Notes under the pieces: generated by a model
What the model saw: the letters and a program-made list of their open reading frames with translations, nothing else
Database searches by the model: none
What the model was told of the DNA's origin: nothing
Program-made: the position numbers and the translations under genes
In this document: piece by piece, positions 59,915 to 64,000 of the stretch
Position numbering within the stretch: the first letter of the stretch is position 1
Layout of the letters: every line of letters starts with the position of its first letter
Origin: Pseudomonas sp. MPC6
GTDB taxonomy: Bacteria; Pseudomonadota; Gammaproteobacteria; Pseudomonadales; Pseudomonadaceae
Length of the DNA stretch: 64,000 bases
Reading direction: 5' to 3'
NCBI RefSeq assembly: GCF_006094435.1
Contig: NZ_CP034783.1
Location: 2,321,001-2,385,000 of the forward strand

Positions 59915-60901
59915 TCAGTGACGGGCCTGTTCGCCGCGAAAGCGCGCCAGGGCGATGAGGTGCCGGGTGACGGGCATCGGGATGGCCATGCAGTCGGCCA
60001 GCTCCAGCACCGCGTCGCCGATGGCGGCCAGCTCCAGGGGACGGCCTTTCTCATAGTCCTGCAGCATCGAGGTGCGCACCGCGCCCATGCCGGCACCGAG
60101 CTCAAGAAAGGTCTGTGGGTCGATGCTCACTCGCGCGCCATACGCGGCGGCGGTCAGCAGCGCTTCGTGCAGGCAGCTGCTGACCAGGTCGCGCAACTCC
60201 GGCAGGCTGTAAAGCTGCTCGAGGGTGGCGCCGGTAATCACCGAGAGGGGGTTGGAGGTGAGGTTGGCGATGATCTTGGTCCACAGGTTGTCGCGGATGC
60301 GGTCGGTGGCCCGCGCTTCGATGCCGACACTTTCGATCAGTGCGCGCACACGTTCCAGGCGCGGGCTGAGGCGGTTGTCGGGCTCGCCGAAAATCATCAG
60401 GTGCGGGGTGTGCGATTCGGCCACGGCGTTGGCCGGGCAGTGCGCGGTGATGAACACCACGCAGCCGATCACGTGGCGCAGGTCCAGGGCCTGGCTGAGC
60501 ATTGACTGCGGATCGACCGCGTGCACCCGTTGCCCGTCGTAGCGTCCGCCTTCGCCGTGGAAGTACCACCACGGCACGCCGTTGACCACCGGGACCACCA
60601 CCGTTTCGGCGCCGATCATCGGTTGCAGTTGCGGCAGCAGAGTGGCCAGGGCCTGGGCCTTGGCGCAGAGAAAAATCAGGTCCTGCTCGCCAAGGCTGGC
60701 GGCGTCGTCGCTGGCCTCGACGCGCACATGGTGCTGGCCGTCGAGGTCGGACAGGTGGATGCCGTCCCGGCGGATGACGCCCAGGGTTTCACCTCGGGCC
60801 AGTACCTTGACCTGGTGGCCGCTGACAGCCAGGCGTGCCGCCAGGGTGCAGCCGATGGCACCGGCACCGGCGATGCCGATGCGCAAGGGGGAAGCGTTCA
60901 T
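59915..60901 (-). CDS. 2-dehydropantoate 2-reductase-like (PanE/ApbA) dehydrogenase
   Basis: A 328-residue NADP-dependent reductase: IGIAGAGAIGCTLAARLAVS is the dinucleotide fold, FLCAKAQALATLLPQL follows with the conserved Lys, and the C-terminal helical domain has DNLWTKIIANLTSNPLSVIT and SMLQDYEKGRPLELAAIGDA, which carry the substrate-binding Asn and Glu. Although annotated as ketopantoate reductase, members in catabolic clusters often act on other keto or hydroxy acids. The neighbouring class II aldolase suggests such a role here. ATG 60901 has GGAG five bases upstream. Confidence 0.85.
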   Translation of the reverse strand: MNASPLRIGIAGAGAIGCTLAARLAVSGHQVKVLARGETLGVIRRDGIHLSDLDGQHHVRVEASDDAASLGEQDLIFLCAKAQALATLLPQLQPMIGAETVVVPVVNGVPWWYFHGEGGRYDGQRVHAVDPQSMLSQALDLRHVIGCVVFITAHCPANAVAESHTPHLMIFGEPDNRLSPRLERVRALIESVGIEARATDRIRDNLWTKIIANLTSNPLSVITGATLEQLYSLPELRDLVSSCLHEALLTAAAYGARVSIDPQTFLELGAGMGAVRTSMLQDYEKGRPLELAAIGDAVLELADCMAIPMPVTRHLIALARFRGEQARH

Positions 60902-60998
60902 CGTAGCTCCGGATTATTCAAAAGGGCCTTGCCAAGCGGTAATGGCTGTTCAGGGCGATATGATGTTTATGCCTTCCGCACATGCCGCCGATCCCCTG

Positions 60999-61083
60999 TG
61001 TAGGAGCCGGCTTGCTGGCGAAAGCGGCCGAAAGGTCGATGCAAGACATGGGGGCCTCTTCGCTGGCAAGCCAGCTCCTACAG
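60999..61083. repeat. REPIN 1 (paired REP palindromes)
   Basis: TGTAGGAGCCGGCTTGCTGG (from 60999) and its inverted counterpart CTGGCAAGCCAGCTCCTACA (61062-61081) face each other about 35 bases apart. This GTAGGAGC...GCTGGCGAA type is the common REP class of fluorescent pseudomonads. It lies in the intergenic gap between the PanE-like gene and livF and is presumably copied by a RAYT transposase encoded elsewhere. Confidence 0.85.
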
Positions 61084-61137
61084 CGAAAGCGTCCGACCAG
61101 TCGATAAATACATCGACTGACCCACCGCAATCGCCCT

Positions 61138-61227
61138 GTAGGAGCCGGCTTGCTGGCGAAAGCGGCGGCACATTCAACTGAGATGTTGACTGATAGAACG
61201 CCTTCGCTGGCAAGCCAGCGCCTACAG
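61138..61227. repeat. REPIN 2 (paired REP palindromes)
   Basis: A second pair of the same family: TGTAGGAGCCGGCTTGCTGG at 61138 and its inverted partner CTGGCAAGCCAGCGCCTACA at 61207-61226, differing from the first pair at a few positions. Two REPINs in tandem occupy most of the 348-base gap 60902-61249; the remainder shows no other feature. Confidence 0.85.
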
Positions 61228-61249
61228 GGGGCGGTGTCGTATTGAAGTG

Positions 61250-62044
61250 TCAGGTGGCGAGCATTTCCTGATGCTTGCTGGCCAGGCCCAGGTACGCTTC
61301 GATCACCCGTGGATCGTCAGCCAGTTGCCGGGCCGGGCCCTGCATGGCGATCTGCCCGGTTTCCAGCACATAGGCGTAATCGGCCACCCGCAACGCGGCG
61401 CGTGCGTTCTGCTCCACCAGCAGGATCGACACCCCTTGCTCGCGCAGGGCGGTGATGATGCGGAAAATCTCCCGGGTAATCAGCGGCGCCAGGCCCAGGC
61501 TCGGCTCGTCGAGCATCAGCAACTTGGGCTTGGCCATCAGCGCCCGGCCCACGGCGAGCATCTGCCGTTCACCGCCGGACAACGTCGCCGCCAGTTGCTC
61601 GCGGCGTTCCCACAGGCGCGGGAACAGTTCATAGACTTCAGCCAGCGTCTCGCTGTAGCGCCGGTCCCCCCGGCGATGGCGTTGAAAGGCGCCGAGCAGC
61701 AAATTGTCGGCCACGCTCATGCTGGTGAACAGCTCGCGTTTTTCCGGCACCAGGCCCAGGCCCCGGGAGACCATCACTTCGACTTCCGGCAGGCTTTCCA
61801 GGCTGCCGTCGAAATGCACCTGGCCCCGGGAGCCGAGCACGCCCATGATGGCCGACAGCAGGGTGGTCTTGCCGGCGCCATTGGGGCCGATCACCGTCAC
61901 GATCTGGCCCTTGCCGACCGTCAGGCTGGCGTCGCTCAGCGCTTCGACTTTGCCATAGGCCACGCTCAGGCCCTTGATCTCCAGCACGGCGTCGTCGACC
62001 TGGTTACGCGGCGCGAGGTGCGATTCCACTTGCATGTTCATCAT
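61250..62044 (-). CDS. livF: Branched-chain amino-acid-type ABC transporter ATP-binding protein LivF
   Basis: A 264-residue ABC ATPase: Walker A GPNGAGKTTLLSAIMG, signature LSGGERQMLAVGRALM, Walker B LLMLDEPSLGLAP and the switch His region LLVEQNARAALRV. The LivF type is recognised from GLSVAYGKVEALSDASLTV and the short C-terminal GPARQLADDPRVIEAYLG. ATG 62044 overlaps the stop of the LivM-LivG gene (ATGA). The transporter set imports branched-chain amino acids or, often in catabolic regions, aromatic or dicarboxylic acids. No periplasmic binding protein is in the visible part. Confidence 0.93.
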   Translation of the reverse strand: MMNMQVESHLAPRNQVDDAVLEIKGLSVAYGKVEALSDASLTVGKGQIVTVIGPNGAGKTTLLSAIMGVLGSRGQVHFDGSLESLPEVEVMVSRGLGLVPEKRELFTSMSVADNLLLGAFQRHRRGDRRYSETLAEVYELFPRLWERREQLAATLSGGERQMLAVGRALMAKPKLLMLDEPSLGLAPLITREIFRIITALREQGVSILLVEQNARAALRVADYAYVLETGQIAMQGPARQLADDPRVIEAYLGLASKHQEMLAT

Positions 62045-63843
62045 TCAACTCCTCCCAGATAGGCTTCCAGCACCGCCGGATCCTTCTGTACGTCTTCGGG
62101 CAGGCCTTGGGCGATCCGCTGTCCGAACTCCATGACCACCACGCGATCGACCAGGCCCATGACGAAGTCCATGTCGTGCTCGACCAGCAGGATCGCCATG
62201 CCTTCGCTGCGCAACCGGCTGAGCAGGACGCCAAGGGCTTCCTTTTCTTTCAGGCGCAAACCGGCGGCGGGTTCGTCGAGCAGCAGCAGGCACGGATCGG
62301 CGCACAAGGCGCGGGCGATTTCCAGGATCCGCTGTTGGCCGAGGGCCAGGCTCCCGGCCTCTTCGTACAGGTAGTCACCGAGGCCTACGCGCTCCAGCTG
62401 ACGCCTGGCCTCGCCGAGCAGCTCGGCTTCTTCGCGACGATCCAGGTGCAGGGCCGCCGACAGCACGCCTTGCTGGCCACGCAAGTGCGCGCCGATGGCG
62501 ACGTTCTCCAGCACGCTCATGTTGCCCAGCAGTTTCACGTGCTGGAAGGTGCGGCTCATGCCCATGCGCGCCACTTGCCGCGAGTTCATGCCGTTGATCT
62601 TTTGACCCATGAACAGCACTTCGCCGCTGCTCGGGGTATCGACACCGGAGAGCTGGTTGAACATGGTGCTCTTGCCGGCACCGTTGGGCCCGATCAGCGC
62701 GAGGATTTCGCCGGAGCGGATTTCCAGGCTCATGTCGTTGTTGGCCACCAGCCCGCCGAAGCGCTTGGTCACATGCCGAGCCTCAAGGATCAGCTCGCCA
62801 TGCCTGGGCAGTGGCCGGCGAGGCAGGGGCGCAGCCGTGGCGTCTCCATTGCGGACCTTGGCTCGCACCCTGAAGCGGGCGGGCACCAGGCGTGTCAGCA
62901 GTGGCCACAGCCCCCCGGGCGCACGCTGCATCAGGATCACGATGAGGATGCCGAACACGATGATTTCGTAGTTGCCGGTGTTACCCAACAGGTGCGGCAA
63001 CCAGTCCTGCAGCCATTGCTTGAGCATGGTCAGGATGCCGGCGCCGAGCAGGGCGCCCCAGACGCTGCCGACCCCGCCGATCAAGGCCATGAACAGGTAG
63101 TCGATGCCCATGCTCAAACCGAAGGGCGTCGGGTTGACGAAGCGTTGGGTGTGCGCATAGAGCCAGCCGGAAATCGCCGCGAACACCGCCGAGATGACGA
63201 AGATCACCATCTTCGAACGGAAGGTGTTGACCCCCATCGACTCGGCCATCACCTGGCCGCCCTTGAGCGCACGGATGGCGCGGCCTTCACGGGAATCCAG
63301 GAGGTTCTGGGTGATGACGATAGCCAGCAACAGCAAGGCCCAGATCAGGTAGAAAATGTGCTCGCCTTTATCCAGTTTCAGTCCGAACAACGAAATCGAG
63401 GGCAAGCCGCCGACGCCGGTGTGGCCGCCCAGGGATTCCAGGGTGCCGAACAGGTAGTACAGCGAAAGGCCCCAGGCGATCGTACCCAGCGGCAGGTAGT
63501 GTCCCGACAGCTTGAGCGTCAGCGCGCCGAGAATCAGCGCGACCGAGGCGGTGAGCACCACCCCGACCAGCAGCGTCAACCAGGGAGACGTCCCGGCCCA
63601 GGCCAGCCACGCCGGCAATTGTTCGGTGGTGGTCAGATAGGCAGAGGTGTAGGCGCCCAGGCCGACGAACGCGGCCTGGCCGAAACTGGTCATGCCGCCG
63701 ACACCGGTCAGCAGCACCAGCCCCAACACCACCATGGCGTACATGCCGATGTAATTGAGCAGGGTGACGTAGTACGGCGGCAACAGCAGCGGCGCGACGC
63801 CCACCACCAGCAACAGGGCAAGCAACAGATAGCGCGGATTCAT
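62041..63843 (-). CDS. Fused ABC transporter permease/ATPase (LivM-LivG)
   Basis: A 600-residue protein that joins two normally separate subunits. Residues 1-310 are the LivM permease, with 8-10 membrane segments (YVTLLNYIGMYAMVVLGLVL, GMTSFGQAAFVGLGAYTSAY, YLFMALIGGVGSVWGALLGA). A linker of about 40 residues follows, then the LivG ATPase: Walker A LIGPNGAGKSTMFNQLSG, signature LALGQQRILEIARAL, Walker B LLLLDEPAAGL and ILLVEHDMDFVMGLVDRV. ATG 63843 is the start; the upstream extension lacks membrane-protein character and GGAGGA precedes this ATG. It overlaps livH upstream and livF downstream by ATGA. The signature deviates from LSGGQ (LALGQQ), as is common in LivG. Confidence 0.92.
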   Translation of the reverse strand: MNPRYLLLALLLVVGVAPLLLPPYYVTLLNYIGMYAMVVLGLVLLTGVGGMTSFGQAAFVGLGAYTSAYLTTTEQLPAWLAWAGTSPWLTLLVGVVLTASVALILGALTLKLSGHYLPLGTIAWGLSLYYLFGTLESLGGHTGVGGLPSISLFGLKLDKGEHIFYLIWALLLLAIVITQNLLDSREGRAIRALKGGQVMAESMGVNTFRSKMVIFVISAVFAAISGWLYAHTQRFVNPTPFGLSMGIDYLFMALIGGVGSVWGALLGAGILTMLKQWLQDWLPHLLGNTGNYEIIVFGILIVILMQRAPGGLWPLLTRLVPARFRVRAKVRNGDATAAPLPRRPLPRHGELILEARHVTKRFGGLVANNDMSLEIRSGEILALIGPNGAGKSTMFNQLSGVDTPSSGEVLFMGQKINGMNSRQVARMGMSRTFQHVKLLGNMSVLENVAIGAHLRGQQGVLSAALHLDRREEAELLGEARRQLERVGLGDYLYEEAGSLALGQQRILEIARALCADPCLLLLDEPAAGLRLKEKEALGVLLSRLRSEGMAILLVEHDMDFVMGLVDRVVVMEFGQRIAQGLPEDVQKDPAVLEAYLGGVE

Positions 63844-64000
63844 TCTTCTTCCTCCACATGACGACTGGTGAGCGAACGCCAAAGCAGGAACGGAATGATC
63901 AGGGTGAACACGATGATTTCTTTATAGGTGCTGGCCCAGAACATCGAGAATGCTTCGATCAGGCCCACCGCCAGGGCGCCGAGGGCGGCGACCGGATAGC
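63840..64000 (-). CDS. livH: ABC transporter permease LivH, C-terminal part only
   Basis: The last 53 codons or so of a permease run off the right edge: YPVAALGALAVGLIEAFSM, STYKEIIVFTLIIPFLLWRS and a short polar tail. LivH permeases end this way, and the order livH-livM/G-livF is standard. The stop TGA (63840-63842) overlaps the ATG of the fused LivM-LivG gene. The rest, and probably the periplasmic binding protein, lies outside the window. Confidence 0.82.
   Translation of the reverse strand, partial: YPVAALGALAVGLIEAFSMFWASTYKEIIVFTLIIPFLLWRSLTSRHVEEEE

Noticed and set aside
62107..63861. Plus-strand frame of 584 codons opposite the LivM-LivG fusion
   Set aside because: Rich in His, Gln, Asp and Ala as expected from the complement of a GC-rich transporter gene; no recognisable domain. 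The sense strand has full Walker and membrane motifs.

Overview
The window is bacterial chromosome and most probably comes from a Pseudomonas of the fluorescens/putida type. GC content is high and gene density is tight. The PobA, PcaHG, OprD-family porin and Liv transporter proteins are close to those known in Pseudomonas. Paired REP-like palindromes of the type common in Pseudomonas lie near the right end. Species assignment is inference from protein family resemblance only.

Left part (1-8.4 kb): the end of a thiolase and an acyl-CoA dehydrogenase, then a protocatechuate-forming block (pobA, divergent AraC-type pobR, pcaQ, pcaHG). Directly after pcaG the rest of the pca operon is wrecked. 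pcaK has an internal deletion and a premature stop. A 5' piece of pcaB is joined to a 3' piece of pcaC. The tail of a short-chain dehydrogenase and a 5'-truncated, frameshifted EAL-domain gene follow. Ring cleavage can start here, but its product must be processed by genes elsewhere.

Region 8.6-17.1 kb is an accessory block. It holds two paralogous 76-residue proteins, NAD-type isocitrate dehydrogenase, a DUF1275 membrane protein, a malic enzyme, a SulP transporter, a 61-residue ribbon-helix-helix protein, a TRIC/UPF0126 membrane protein and a small lipoprotein. Related 19-bp palindromes precede most of these genes, which suggests one shared regulator. A malic-enzyme fragment and an integrase-like fragment point to past mobility.

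Region 17.1-32.6 kb is a two-armed acyl-CoA pathway. The minus arm encodes acyl-CoA dehydrogenase, FadJ-like multifunctional enzyme, thiolase and short-chain dehydrogenase, next to a MalT/LuxR-type regulator. The plus arm resembles the levulinate (lva) genes: phosphotransferase LvaA, LvaB/DUF6285, a histidine phosphatase, an LvaC-like acyl-CoA dehydrogenase with YDG in place of the usual YEG, and a short-chain dehydrogenase. A near-perfect sigma-54 promoter and a PrpR/LvaR-like sigma-54 activator precede it. No acyl-CoA ligase is present.

Region 32.6-37.6 kb holds an AT-rich spacer, a penicillin G acylase-type Ntn hydrolase, a DUF433/PIN-like toxin-antitoxin pair and a nitroreductase. Region 37.7-54.6 kb is an apparently complete cyclohexanecarboxylate route: porin, BadR-like MarR regulator, aliB, badI, badH, aliA, badK, then pimelyl-CoA dehydrogenases, a private EtfBA, hydratase, 3-hydroxyacyl-CoA dehydrogenase, thiolase and glutaryl-CoA dehydrogenase. 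It should take the ring acid to crotonyl-CoA.

Region 54.6-56.2 kb is a second gene graveyard, with fragments of a MarR gene, a MobA-type flavin hydroxylase and an HxsB-type radical SAM maturase joined end to end. The right end carries small proteins, a MarR regulator, a PAS-containing chemoreceptor, a class II aldolase, a ketopantoate-reductase-like enzyme, two REPINs and a branched-chain amino-acid-type ABC transporter with a fused LivM-LivG protein.
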